A stretch of DNA of 36,311 bases from Lachnospiraceae bacterium UBA3866. Lineage in GTDB: Bacteria > Bacillota > Clostridia > Lachnospirales > Lachnospiraceae. The stretch is from positions 1 to 36,311 of the forward strand of contig DGGU01000036.1 of the NCBI GenBank assembly GCA_002392345.1, read 5' to 3'. A program made the position numbers and the translations under genes. Positions within the stretch are counted from its first letter, which is position 1. Each line of letters opens with the position of its first letter. Below, one piece after another: positions 1 through 9,341 of this stretch. The notes beneath the pieces were generated by a model. The model had not been told where the DNA came from and searched no databases. It was given only the letters and a program-made list of their open reading frames with translations.

Positions 1-1
1 A

Positions 2-1504
2 TTTATAACAAAGGCAGAGTTTGACAGCCTGAAGAATGACTTTCAAGCAGAACTGAATATTATAAATTCAGGTATTGATAATAAAATTGATAGAGCAATT
101 AATGCGTACCTTACTGGTATTAAACAGACAAAAACAGAAGTGCGGTATAAATTGATAGAGAGTAATACATGGAAGATGTGGACTAGTGCAGATTATCCAA
201 CATATACAGAAGGAAAACCATATGTACATGGGACTTGCGGGATGGGTAATGGATACGGTGAGACTTATACTTCACCTACGGTTGATGTGTTTTGGACAAA
301 TTTGGCATTTGAGGGTAAAGCAGCTTACAAGTTAAATGGGGGATTTAAGAAACATTTTTTGGTAAATCCAAAACAGTACAAGAATGGTTTTAACAGTGAT
401 ATATATGGTGGCCAATATAATGGCTATTGGATTAATGAAGGAGAGGATATTGTTATAGGCGGCTGGGAATCTGTGGCTTCCTCTACTTATGGTGCAATAG
501 CTGATGAATATGGTCTTTTTCCGTATGATGATAATTTATTTGAAAATTTAGATTTATCTTTGCAGGGAGATGTAATTTTTAGTAACTTGGAACTTACTAA
601 ATATGTGGGAGGCGATGGTTGGACTGGAACGAAATTGTCCGCACAAACTGCCACGAGACTTGTTGGACAGCAGAATGAAGGGACAAATATATGTACTTAT
701 GATGCTATTAGTGATAATCGTTTTTATGACACAGATGGAAATAATAAGATAGGTATCTCTGATTCAACACCGGCAATACTTAAAAATGACACATATCCAA
801 CATATAAGACCTGGTTTAATGATGTAGTGGGCACACAAAAGATTAGTTATGCAGTTGTCTATTTAAAGAACTATAGTAGTGGGAAGTGGCGGGAACAGTC
901 CTGGCTAGGCGCTTGGTCGTACACAGGTGGCGGGATGATTACTGGCATTTATAATGGTAATAAGGACAATAGAAATAAGAGTGCTTCGTACATTAAGATG
1001 GCTAATATTCCTTACAATATTCAATTCCATAATGTGTGGTCACCTCTAACAGACAGCGTAGCTGTAACATTATATTCGTATTTGAGTAAGACTGGCGTTA
1101 CTATTCCTTCCGGTATGACAGATAGGATTAAATATGCATTGATTATGGATGGTACAACGCCACACTTGTCGCTTAAAGCTGGTTATCCCTTAGTTGAAGT
1201 TAAAAAGGGTGAGGAAGTGGAGTGGAATGTTAAGGCTGGAACTAAGCCTTTAAATATTGTTGCTAAATATGGACCATTTCAAATGGGAACTGTAAGTCCT
1301 CAAAGCGATGCAGATGTTAATTTTTATGATACTGATACTACCACAACAAGAGTAATTGTAGCACCTGCTAATACGGAAAGTAGAATAAGGTTTAAGGCAG
1401 AATATGATGGTGTGATATTTTTTAAGTGGGCTACGACAGATGGCAAAAGCGCAGAATTAGATGTGTCAAAAAATCCTAAAGTTACTTTAGCAAATGGAGG
1501 TTAA
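2..1504 (+). CDS. Secreted/surface protein, first of two tandem paralogues (5' end cut by window)
   Basis: The reading frame is open from the first complete codon of the window, so the start and any signal peptide lie upstream; 500 residues are visible. I do not recognise the family. It aligns along its whole length with the next gene. Shared blocks include an N-terminal helical stretch (FITKAEFDSLKNDF against FVTKSEFEDLKSSF), YPTYxxGKPYVxG, GGFKKH, ISDNRF, KMANxPxNxQF, HLSxxAGYP and YAKYGPF or a close form. The C-terminal part looks like a beta-rich domain ending in a KW-containing strand. The internal GTG at 140 could be taken for a start, but the homology to the paralogue upstream of it argues for a longer protein. 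The next gene's ribosome site lies in the last codons of this one, so the two are probably co-transcribed. Export is inferred from the paralogue's signal peptide. Confidence 0.75.
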   Translation, partial: FITKAEFDSLKNDFQAELNIINSGIDNKIDRAINAYLTGIKQTKTEVRYKLIESNTWKMWTSADYPTYTEGKPYVHGTCGMGNGYGETYTSPTVDVFWTNLAFEGKAAYKLNGGFKKHFLVNPKQYKNGFNSDIYGGQYNGYWINEGEDIVIGGWESVASSTYGAIADEYGLFPYDDNLFENLDLSLQGDVIFSNLELTKYVGGDGWTGTKLSAQTATRLVGQQNEGTNICTYDAISDNRFYDTDGNNKIGISDSTPAILKNDTYPTYKTWFNDVVGTQKISYAVVYLKNYSSGKWREQSWLGAWSYTGGGMITGIYNGNKDNRNKSASYIKMANIPYNIQFHNVWSPLTDSVAVTLYSYLSKTGVTIPSGMTDRIKYALIMDGTTPHLSLKAGYPLVEVKKGEEVEWNVKAGTKPLNIVAKYGPFQMGTVSPQSDADVNFYDTDTTTTRVIVAPANTESRIRFKAEYDGVIFFKWATTDGKSAELDVSKNPKVTLANGG

Positions 1505-1510
1505 AAATAT

Positions 1511-3097
1511 ATGAAAATTGTCAAAAAAATATTTACTGCGTTATTGATAATGGTCTATAGTTTTAATACTTTTGCTTCAGTAATTACTGATAGTGATGGA
1601 GCAGCCTTTGTCACAAAATCTGAATTTGAAGATTTGAAATCAAGCTTTAACTCGCAAATTGATCGATATTCTGAAAGCATAAACAATAAAATAGATGGTT
1701 CTATAGCTAGTTACCTATCAGGACTCAAAATTATTAATAGAGGAACTCGTAGGCTTTTAATTACAGGCACTGATCATTGGCTTATGTATAATGAAAGTGA
1801 TTATCCAACATATGTAGATGGTAAACCATATGTATCAGGATTTACAGCTCAAGGTAATGCTTTAATAAGTACAGCTACAAATAATGTTGGCACAAATAAT
1901 GTTCTTTATGTAGGGATAACGCATAATGGTAATAACTTATATAAAACTAGTGGTGGCTTTAAGAAACATATAGTTGGTAGACCAAGTAAAAATGCAACAA
2001 AAAATGGAAATGAATTGTATGTTGCTGAGTGGCAGGGGTATTATCAAAATGAAGGAGAGCTACTAACTTTATCTAATTATGTGGCGAATACTAATACGAC
2101 TGTTTGGGCGGCATCGGATCAAGATCGTATTCGCTGGATGAATGTAACTAGCTTTAGTAATGCAGAATGTCCAGTTGATGTCGCAGATATTAGATTTACT
2201 AATGCTAGTGGTGCTTATTGGACAGGATTAACGATTAAGTGCCTAGCAGCCCAGAGAAAGCCAGGGGATATTGTTGGAGATACATACGTGTCACTTTATA
2301 AAAATATTTCAGATAATAGATTTTGGGACTCTACAATGACTAATAGGGTTGGAATTACAGAGACAATTCCTGCAATAACTTACACAGCAAAAGGAACAAC
2401 TTTTCAAACCTGGATGCAGTCAGTAATTCCACAAAATGTTATTGATTTCGCATGTTCTCATAGACAGAAAAACTCTGATGGTACCTGGCAGCTAGTCGGT
2501 ACAGATGGTTCTTTCGCAAAATCTATTACTACAACTACTATAGTTGTCAATAATGCAGACTATGACCATTATTTATTTAAAATGGCAAATGATCCAAATA
2601 ATCTTCAATTCGTGAGACTTTGGAGTGGAGTGACTGACACTATTGCAGAAAACTTAAATCAAAAATATGAAGATAGTGCCACATCATTAAGTGAAAAAAA
2701 CCAAATCAAAGCAGCCTTGCTTTGGGATGAAAGTAATGTGCCACACTTATCCATGGGAGCAGGTTACCCATTTCTTGAAGTATCATACGATGAAGAGATT
2801 GAATTTACTTTTAAAATAAAAGAATCTGGTAATTATCGTGTATATGCAAAATATGGACCATTTTCTCCAACCGGTAATGCAGCGACAGAGGCAGATGTTA
2901 CATTTGATATATCAAGTGGAGGAACTACGACACAATCGACAACACTTCCTGCAACTGGTGGAGTTGATACAAAAATGAAATTTAAAGTGAAAAGAGATGG
3001 AACAAATTACATTTTCTTAAAATGGTGTGATACAAGCACAACTAAAAGTGGAACTTTGGATTTAAGTAATGACCCCATAGTTACACCAGCATTATAA
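1511..3097 (+). CDS. Secreted/surface protein, second tandem paralogue
   Basis: A 528-residue protein with a clear Sec signal peptide (MKIVKKIFTALLIMVYSFNTFAS, given here as basic start, hydrophobic core and a small-residue cleavage site near residue 22). The GGAGG at 1496-1500, inside the end of the previous gene, supports the ATG. After the signal comes a short predicted helical segment (residues ~32-70), then a long beta-rich region with many Asn, Thr and Trp. No anchor, LPXTG motif, catalytic motif or repeat domain is evident. It is a diverged copy of its upstream neighbour, sharing YPTYVDGKPYVSG, GGFKKH, ISDNRFWDS and the C-terminal AKYGPF region. A strong terminator follows. Role unknown; a cell-surface or matrix component is only an inference from export and tandem duplication. 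Confidence 0.75.
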   Translation: MKIVKKIFTALLIMVYSFNTFASVITDSDGAAFVTKSEFEDLKSSFNSQIDRYSESINNKIDGSIASYLSGLKIINRGTRRLLITGTDHWLMYNESDYPTYVDGKPYVSGFTAQGNALISTATNNVGTNNVLYVGITHNGNNLYKTSGGFKKHIVGRPSKNATKNGNELYVAEWQGYYQNEGELLTLSNYVANTNTTVWAASDQDRIRWMNVTSFSNAECPVDVADIRFTNASGAYWTGLTIKCLAAQRKPGDIVGDTYVSLYKNISDNRFWDSTMTNRVGITETIPAITYTAKGTTFQTWMQSVIPQNVIDFACSHRQKNSDGTWQLVGTDGSFAKSITTTTIVVNNADYDHYLFKMANDPNNLQFVRLWSGVTDTIAENLNQKYEDSATSLSEKNQIKAALLWDESNVPHLSMGAGYPFLEVSYDEEIEFTFKIKESGNYRVYAKYGPFSPTGNAATEADVTFDISSGGTTTQSTTLPATGGVDTKMKFKVKRDGTNYIFLKWCDTSTTKSGTLDLSNDPIVTPAL

Positions 3098-3159
3098 AAC
3101 AAATAAATGTAAAATGAGATAACAAGCAATATATGGGGGATTACCGTTAATTAGAATTT

Positions 3160-3195
3160 AAAACAGGTTCAAAATGAATTTGAACCTGTTTTTTA
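3160..3195 (+). terminator. Rho-independent terminator after the tandem surface genes
   Basis: A perfect 14-bp stem (AAAACAGGTTCAAA pairing with TTTGAACCTGTTTT) with a five-base loop runs directly into a T tract. It closes the two-gene surface operon. Confidence 0.9.
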
Positions 3196-3245
3196 TGTAA
3201 AAGGGTGGACCAAGAATGAGCGATACTCACATATATATTGTCACC

Positions 3246-3274
3246 TTGACAGATATTATACTTTAAAGTATGAT
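3246..3274 (+). promoter_or_regulatory. Sigma-A-type promoter of the acyltransferase gene
   Basis: TTGACA at 3246-3251 and TATGAT at 3269-3274 are separated by 17 bases. Transcription would begin near 3281, just before a GGAGG at 3294-3298. Confidence 0.7.
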
Positions 3275-3302
3275 AATCGTAATTCACTTATTTGGAGGTT
3301 CT

Positions 3303-3341
3303 GTGCTGATAGCAAGAGAGAAAGAGATGATTAAACCATAA
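3303..3341 (+). CDS. Possible 12-codon leader ORF before the acyltransferase
   Basis: A GTG codon four bases after GGAGG (3294-3298) opens a 12-residue frame (VLIAREKEMIKP) that stops four bases before the ATG of the acyltransferase, which has no ribosome site of its own. This layout would suit translational coupling. The short spacing and GTG start make it tentative; it could also be a decayed N-terminus. Confidence 0.3.
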   Translation: MLIAREKEMIKP

Positions 3342-3345
3342 TAGC

Positions 3346-4377
3346 ATGCAAAACGAATTAAAAAAACCTATGAACGGCTCCATCAATGTCCTAAAGTTTA
3401 TAATGGCTTTATTTATATTTTTAGTGCATGCGGGAGCATTTAACAATGACACCTATTTTCAAGGCGGTTACATATATATAGAATGGTTCTATATCTTCAT
3501 GGGGTGGACTTTGGCGAAAGCCATAGTGAACTTACCAAAAGATGAAGATGTGGCACTAGGTTCATTTAAGATCATTTATAAAAGAATCGCTAAGATCATG
3601 CCTTACTTTATCTTGTCATCTCTTATAGCACTTGCAGTCAAACTTCATTTTAACCAGATGACTATAAGTTCACCTTGGGATATCAATCTCATAGTTCATG
3701 AGATACTCATGCTTCAGATGACAACTATACAAGTTGTAACTCTCACAGGGACAGGTTGGTTTCTATCATCTATGCTTATAGCACTCATAATCATAGTTCC
3801 TATATTTATAAAACTAAGAAAAGGATTTTACCCTATTGCATTTGTCGTAGCGACACTTATCTACTACTACATATATAAGGAAATCGGTTACCTATATCAC
3901 CCTGTCGAGTGGCTCATAACTTATAAAGGAAACCTCAGGGCTATAGCTGGGATGTCACTTGGTATATGCGGATATGCCATAAGCCCAGTTATTAAAAATG
4001 TATTTAAGAACAAAATCATAGCATCTATTTTTGTAATTTTAGCTTACCTTGGCATATTCTATTATGTATATAAAGTTGATGAGTCGGTATATTATTTTAT
4101 AATACCTTATATTTTCATGATACTCATATCTATCACCATGAATGTTGGCGGCATTTTTGGAGACAATGTATTTACAAGATTCTTAGGAGATATAAGTATG
4201 GTTTTATTTATGAACCATTACTATATAATACATGCTATAAAGAAGGCCATGCCACTTCTTGATAATCGCACGGGCTTTATATATGCGACTCTTTTGTCAT
4301 TTGGCACATCTATTTTAGTCCTTCTAACGGTCAAATTATTGTCTAAAATGCATTCTAAAATTATTAAGAAATTATGA
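3346..4377 (+). CDS. Acyltransferase 3 family integral membrane protein
   Basis: A 343-residue polytopic membrane protein with about ten hydrophobic segments. The N-terminus carries the family hallmark: an LKFIMALFIFLVHAG helix with the catalytic-type His at residue 28. Acyltransferase 3 proteins (OatA and exopolysaccharide acetylases) move acetyl or other acyl groups across the membrane onto sugars of peptidoglycan or surface polysaccharide. The length fits a stand-alone membrane domain without the extracellular SGNH domain of OatA. No Shine-Dalgarno precedes the chosen ATG; translation may be coupled to the short leader frame upstream, or start at Met9 (3370). Its substrate cannot be told from sequence, but its neighbours are all surface proteins. 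Confidence 0.8.
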   Translation: MQNELKKPMNGSINVLKFIMALFIFLVHAGAFNNDTYFQGGYIYIEWFYIFMGWTLAKAIVNLPKDEDVALGSFKIIYKRIAKIMPYFILSSLIALAVKLHFNQMTISSPWDINLIVHEILMLQMTTIQVVTLTGTGWFLSSMLIALIIIVPIFIKLRKGFYPIAFVVATLIYYYIYKEIGYLYHPVEWLITYKGNLRAIAGMSLGICGYAISPVIKNVFKNKIIASIFVILAYLGIFYYVYKVDESVYYFIIPYIFMILISITMNVGGIFGDNVFTRFLGDISMVLFMNHYYIIHAIKKAMPLLDNRTGFIYATLLSFGTSILVLLTVKLLSKMHSKIIKKL

Positions 4378-4394
4378 AGAATCCACACAGATTA

Positions 4395-4423
4395 TTGAAT
4401 TAGCGCTTATTATTCAATATAAT
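4395..4423 (+). promoter_or_regulatory. Promoter of the large surface protease gene
   Basis: TTGAAT at 4395-4400 and TATAAT at 4418-4423 are 17 bases apart. An ATTGAAT/ATTCAAT inverted repeat overlaps the spacer and could be an operator. Confidence 0.6.
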
Positions 4424-4466
4424 TAGCGTGTATAAGTATGTTCGGTTTTTTTGGAGGGTAGCCAAA

Positions 4467-4502
4467 ATGTATGTTTTGGTTACAATATTTATATTATTTT
4501 GA
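4467..4502 (+). CDS. Short leader peptide ORF (11 residues)
   Basis: ATG at 4467 is preceded by a strong GGAGGG (4453-4458) at 8-base spacing and encodes MYVLVTIFILF, ending TGA at 4500-4502. The stop abuts the AGGAG (4504-4508) that serves the large protein's own start at 4516. A hydrophobic mini-ORF with a better ribosome site than the main gene suggests translational coupling or a regulatory leader. Confidence 0.45.
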   Translation: MYVLVTIFILF

Positions 4503-4515
4503 TAGGAGTACGCTT

Positions 4516-7500
4516 ATGATGCATCTATTAAAAAAAGATTTAAGGAAAAAAGTAGCTATACTACTTATCTTAAGTTTGGTATTTTGCACAAATTCATTCA
4601 ATAACTTAAGTCGCGTCTATGCAGAAGAGAATGAAGGAGCGAAAGAAGAGGCAGTAGTAGAAAATGCGGAAGGAAAAAGCGAAGGCGCTGTAGAAAATGC
4701 AAGTAATGTTAGCATGAAATCAGATGATAAGGCTGATGATAAGACTTCGACTGCTTCTGAAGCAGACGAGGAAGATAGTGCTGAGTCAGATGAATCATTT
4801 GAAGAAGAGCCAGAGGAAGACGGACTTAAAGAAGGTGAGCAGCCTGAAGAGAAACCAGAAGAGAAGTCTGAAGAGAAGCCAGAAGAGAACTCTGAAGAGA
4901 AACCTGAAGAAGGCGAAGGCGATATAGCTACCACTAGTGATGTAGATGAATCAAAAGAAACCGAAGAGACAGAGGAAGAAAGCGTTGCAACTATAAGCGA
5001 AACTTACTATATGAATCTTGATGCATATGCACAGTTTGCATATCAAGATGTAGATGCAATATCATATTATGATGGAACGATCATACTCCTTAAAGATATA
5101 GAATTAAAAGATGCAATTTATTTTAAGAATGATATGACTTTAGATCTTGCTGGTCATAGCATTGTAGGACCAGAAGATAATTATACTCTTTATATAGAAG
5201 ATAATTTCACACTTACTAATAGCGGAGATACTGTTGGAAAGATAGAAGGCGGAGACAATGAGTATCCTACTTTGTATATTAAAGATGCAGTAGTAGAACT
5301 TAATGGTGGTGAGATCCATGGAGCTAAAGGAAAAGAAGGCGAGAAAGTAGAAGAAGAAAAAGATCCTATGGATGGTGGAGATGCTATACACCTATATGAC
5401 TCTAATCTTACTATAAGCAAAGCCGTTATAAAAGGTGGAAGCGGTGCAGAGTCTTATGATGGCAAAGGTGGAAATGGTGGTGATGCGATAGATATCATGT
5501 CATCAAAAATCACTAACACCATAATGATCGAAAGTGGTGGTGTAACTGGTGGTACTGGTGGAGATGGATATGGCGATGATAAACCAATAAGAGGCTCTGC
5601 CATAAAGGTTGGTAGAAAATCATATGATGGCGTATATCTTGGCCAAGGTCTTAAAGGTAATGCAGGTGGTGGTAATGGTGGTGTGGCCATCAATGTTAAA
5701 GATGATAAATTCAAATCAGATAATCTTACATACGAGTATTACACTATAAAAGGTGGAGATGCTGGCTATTCTATTGTACAAAGTAAAAATGAAGCCAAGG
5801 TAAAAGAAAATCGCCTTTTTTCAGTAGGTCTTAAAGAGAGGTCTATAGCAGAGACTGAGCTTTATGGTGCAGGACCAAGCAGCGCATATTATAGTTTGCA
5901 TGATCTAGATGGGAAAAATTATCTTACATCATTGAAATATCAAAACCCTACTGGTCTTTGTACTGCATTTGCTATGACAGCGTATGCGGAGACTAATCTT
6001 ATAAAGAAATATCCTAATTATGTAACTAATGTCTTGGGTAAGAATGTATCAGACACTCTTGATCTGACTAAATGGCCCAATAATCCAACGTCTATAAGCA
6101 CTAAGATATCAGATAATTATCCAAACGAACTTAATCTTTCGGAGATGCAATTCGGTATGCAACTTTTTGCACAACCAAGAGATGAGTTTGGAAATGCAGG
6201 TATAAGTAAACATATCCCTTTAAAAACAAGCGGAGACCCTGATTATGATTGGGAAGATTATGGATCAAATTCTCGTGTATTATCGCAAACTGTAACAACA
6301 TGGAGATCGCTTGTTGAAGAAGATACTACTCTAGGTTGGCCAGAGTGGGGTGACAATGATACTGATTGGGATTCTAGTGGTGGAAAGACATTAATTGGAT
6401 ATAATACTGGCGACACCAATTATATGAACGTTCTTAATAGTTATACCAATAAAACAGCAGTTCATGCGAAGAATGCGTATGTTAGAGAACTTGCAGATTA
6501 TTATGATGGATCTACGTTTAAAAAAGACGATTTCTTGGCACAGGCAAAAAGTGATATTGTAAATTATAATGGATTTGAAATCTTCGTATATACTGTTGGA
6601 AGACAAGAGCGAGCAATATTTAATGGCGACCCAACCAACCATGAATATATTAAAAACGGTGTAAGTTATGGTGATGTTATGTGCCTTGATGCACCAAGTA
6701 CAACATCATTAGAAGATCTTGGCGGCCATGCTATGTATTGTATTGGTTGGGATGATGATGTGGAGTTTGAGACTTCTCTTAGAAGTTATAAAGGTGCATT
6801 CATATGCAAGAACTCATGGCATCAATTCACTTTAGTTCCATATGATAATGCCTGGGGCGTAACAAATGCAAGTGGTACCCATTACATGGATTATATGGTT
6901 GTAGATTTTGTTCCATCGTTCTTAGAATATGAAAATATATACTTCTATGATACCGGTACAATTCCAGCTTATTATGATTTTGATGCTGACGAAATAGCAA
7001 TTAATACATTTAAAATTAAAAATAAGAGAGAAAAGGTAAAGGCAGCAAGTTTCTATGCAGCAGAGGATGGAACATATGATGTGTATTTATTTAAAGTAAC
7101 AAATTTAACTAATGCTAGTACTATAGCTAGTAATATTAATAGTAGTGCCAACCTCATTGATTCAGTATCTTTTGAGGCGTCGAAAGGTTTTAATATAGTA
7201 GAGTTTAGCAATTCAATTTATCGTGAAGATGGAAACCTTCTTGCAGTAGGTGTTAAATATTCAAGTGGTACGCATGAAATATTTGTAGATGGAAATGATA
7301 CTGAATATACCACGGAAATTAAAGGTAGGTCTTTCTCTGTCACTGGTAGCCCTGGAGCTATCACTAGTATAGGGTCAATAGATGACGGCAACCTCCGTAT
7401 AAGACTTATAACCAACAACCAGATCAAGCTCGAAGCTAATTCAGATTCAGGCACTGGCACTTTCGGAACTGAAACAACAAAGTGGATAGACCCAATATTA

Positions 7501-9309
7501 AGAGCATCACTTAGTTATCTTACTGAACCAACACCAGAAGCAGGCAAAGCCTTTTCTCATTATAATACGGCGGCAGATGGTAGTGGTACTACTTATACTA
7601 CAGATTCATTGTATCATCAAGACATAGCATCTGATAATTTAGTTTTATATGCACAGTATGTGGATAGTACTAGTAATGTGACTTTAACCTTTGATAAAGT
7701 GGAGAGTTCTGCAGAAGGATCCATGGAACCATGGACTAGGGCATCAGGGACAACTATAGTAGTTCCAACAGCAGGATATTCAAGAGTGGGATATACATTT
7801 GATCACTGGACACTAAATGATACTACCACAGTTGTAAGTGTGGGTAGTGACTTAACACTTAACGCCGATACAACTCTTAAAGCAGTTTGGGTGGAGAATG
7901 AATACGATATCGATTATGAATTAAATGGCGCAACATTTAACACGACAGTAACTGATAAGATACGATATGCTGAAGAACTTGACCCACCAGCAACAGCAAG
8001 TATGACTTATGCAGGTCATGACTTTAAAGGTTGGTATGATAATGAGGACTTAACTGGATCACCAATCTCTAAGATGAGAGTTGATGCAACCGATCCTAAA
8101 GATCTTACCTACTATGCATTATGGGATGTGCAAAAGCTCACCATATCATATGATATGCATGGTCATGGCACACAGGTTGAAGATGAGATAGTAGAATATG
8201 GAAATAAAGCTACAGAGCCTCCTGCACCAATTGAGTCAGGCTATGTATTTGGTGGTTGGTATACAGAAGATACATATGAACATATATGGAACTTCGATTC
8301 AGCAGTATACCTTGGTAGAACTTTACACGCGAAATGGACTGCAAAGACATATACTGTAACTTTGAATACCAATGGCGGAACTATCACTAGTGGAGATGTG
8401 ACATCTTATACTTATGGAGTTGGAGCAACTCTTCCAACTTCTGTAACTGCACCAAGTAGCAGCCAGCATTTTGTAGGTTGGTATACTAATTCTCGTTTGA
8501 CAGGTTCTGCTGTCACTAAGATTAGTGCTACTGATTATGGGGACAAAGTCTACTATGCAAAGTTTGCAAGTCAATCATCTGGTAATTCAGGCAATAGTAG
8601 TGGTACAGGAGGAAGTGCGACTGGTGGCAATGTGACATCCCCAGCATTTACGGAATTAAGACTCGGACCAGATGCTAATCCTACTCATGATACTACACTT
8701 GCTGTAAGCTTAAAGACTATACCTGTTGCCATCGACACATCAGGAGCTACTGCTGTAGTAGATGCGAACGGCAATGTGAAACTTGAATTAAAGAATGCAC
8801 AAGGCGAGCCTGTAGAAGCGAAAAATGTATTTGCCTGTGTAGTAACAAGACATATTGACAGTCGCGGACAAAGTGTAGCAGTACAGGACTTCTATTATAT
8901 TGATAATAATGGTAAAATGTATACAGGCTGGTTAAGAGATGGTAGTAATCTTACATACTATTTCACTGAAGAGGCAGGATATAATCAAGGTAAGCTTGCC
9001 AGAGGATGGGCTAATATAAAAGGTGATTATTATTACTTTGATCAAACTGGAAATCTTCAGAAGAGCATAGTTACTCCAGATGGATATGCTGTTGATGCTA
9101 ATGGTAAGTGGATTGAAAATGCAGGATCAACCAATATTGTAAATACAATAAATTCAATAAACTCAACAAATACAGCAAACACAACAAACACAACAAACAC
9201 AACAAACACAACAAACACAACAAACACAACAAACACAACAAATGCCAATACAAATAGCAACGGTTCTACTACAACTAAAAAACAAACGGGTAAGAAATTG
9301 ATAAAATAA
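4516..9309 (+). CDS. Giant secreted papain-like (C1) protease with InlB-type and wall-binding repeats
   Basis: A 1597-residue exported protein. ATG 4516 is chosen over the in-frame ATG at 4471 because AGGAG lies 7 bases upstream and the signal peptide (KKDLRKKVAILLILSLVF, cleavage near VYA) then sits at the N-terminus. In order: a Glu/Lys-rich acidic stretch (~35-158, with EEKPEEKSEE-type repeats), a beta-helix-like region with Gly-rich loops (~160-400), a C1A peptidase domain (~460-800) with Cys482 in GLCTAFAM, His738 in GGHAMYC and Asn766 in CKNSW, a lectin-like domain (~805-925), four Listeria-Bacteroides (InlB B) repeats (~1053-1351; each with a GWY- or HW-type core), choline/glucan-binding-like repeats (~1460-1533: TGWLRDG, YYFDQTGNLQ) and an Asn/Thr tail with basic end. 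No LPXTG is present. Protease activity and wall attachment through the repeats are inferred from family knowledge. Confidence 0.85.
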   Translation: MMHLLKKDLRKKVAILLILSLVFCTNSFNNLSRVYAEENEGAKEEAVVENAEGKSEGAVENASNVSMKSDDKADDKTSTASEADEEDSAESDESFEEEPEEDGLKEGEQPEEKPEEKSEEKPEENSEEKPEEGEGDIATTSDVDESKETEETEEESVATISETYYMNLDAYAQFAYQDVDAISYYDGTIILLKDIELKDAIYFKNDMTLDLAGHSIVGPEDNYTLYIEDNFTLTNSGDTVGKIEGGDNEYPTLYIKDAVVELNGGEIHGAKGKEGEKVEEEKDPMDGGDAIHLYDSNLTISKAVIKGGSGAESYDGKGGNGGDAIDIMSSKITNTIMIESGGVTGGTGGDGYGDDKPIRGSAIKVGRKSYDGVYLGQGLKGNAGGGNGGVAINVKDDKFKSDNLTYEYYTIKGGDAGYSIVQSKNEAKVKENRLFSVGLKERSIAETELYGAGPSSAYYSLHDLDGKNYLTSLKYQNPTGLCTAFAMTAYAETNLIKKYPNYVTNVLGKNVSDTLDLTKWPNNPTSISTKISDNYPNELNLSEMQFGMQLFAQPRDEFGNAGISKHIPLKTSGDPDYDWEDYGSNSRVLSQTVTTWRSLVEEDTTLGWPEWGDNDTDWDSSGGKTLIGYNTGDTNYMNVLNSYTNKTAVHAKNAYVRELADYYDGSTFKKDDFLAQAKSDIVNYNGFEIFVYTVGRQERAIFNGDPTNHEYIKNGVSYGDVMCLDAPSTTSLEDLGGHAMYCIGWDDDVEFETSLRSYKGAFICKNSWHQFTLVPYDNAWGVTNASGTHYMDYMVVDFVPSFLEYENIYFYDTGTIPAYYDFDADEIAINTFKIKNKREKVKAASFYAAEDGTYDVYLFKVTNLTNASTIASNINSSANLIDSVSFEASKGFNIVEFSNSIYREDGNLLAVGVKYSSGTHEIFVDGNDTEYTTEIKGRSFSVTGSPGAITSIGSIDDGNLRIRLITNNQIKLEANSDSGTGTFGTETTKWIDPILRASLSYLTEPTPEAGKAFSHYNTAADGSGTTYTTDSLYHQDIASDNLVLYAQYVDSTSNVTLTFDKVESSAEGSMEPWTRASGTTIVVPTAGYSRVGYTFDHWTLNDTTTVVSVGSDLTLNADTTLKAVWVENEYDIDYELNGATFNTTVTDKIRYAEELDPPATASMTYAGHDFKGWYDNEDLTGSPISKMRVDATDPKDLTYYALWDVQKLTISYDMHGHGTQVEDEIVEYGNKATEPPAPIESGYVFGGWYTEDTYEHIWNFDSAVYLGRTLHAKWTAKTYTVTLNTNGGTITSGDVTSYTYGVGATLPTSVTAPSSSQHFVGWYTNSRLTGSAVTKISATDYGDKVYYAKFASQSSGNSGNSSGTGGSATGGNVTSPAFTELRLGPDANPTHDTTLAVSLKTIPVAIDTSGATAVVDANGNVKLELKNAQGEPVEAKNVFACVVTRHIDSRGQSVAVQDFYYIDNNGKMYTGWLRDGSNLTYYFTEEAGYNQGKLARGWANIKGDYYYFDQTGNLQKSIVTPDGYAVDANGKWIENAGSTNIVNTINSINSTNTANTTNTTNTTNTTNTTNTTNTTNANTNSNGSTTTKKQTGKKLIK
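9166..9245 (+). repeat. 9-bp minisatellite coding the Asn/Thr tail
   Basis: A nonanucleotide of the form ACAACAAAC is repeated about seven times in tandem, encoding NTT units. Since the unit is three codons, slippage would change tail length without breaking the frame. Confidence 0.85.
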
Positions 9310-9341
9310 GGGAACCTTAAAAAATTTAAAGGAGGGTGTTT

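Noticed and set aside
4617..4934. Ser-rich protein on the minus strand
   Set aside because: It is the antisense of the Glu/Lys-rich repeat of the surface protease, with no start context.
9166..9245. CRISPR-like array
   Set aside because: It is a 9-bp minisatellite inside a coding region with no spacers.
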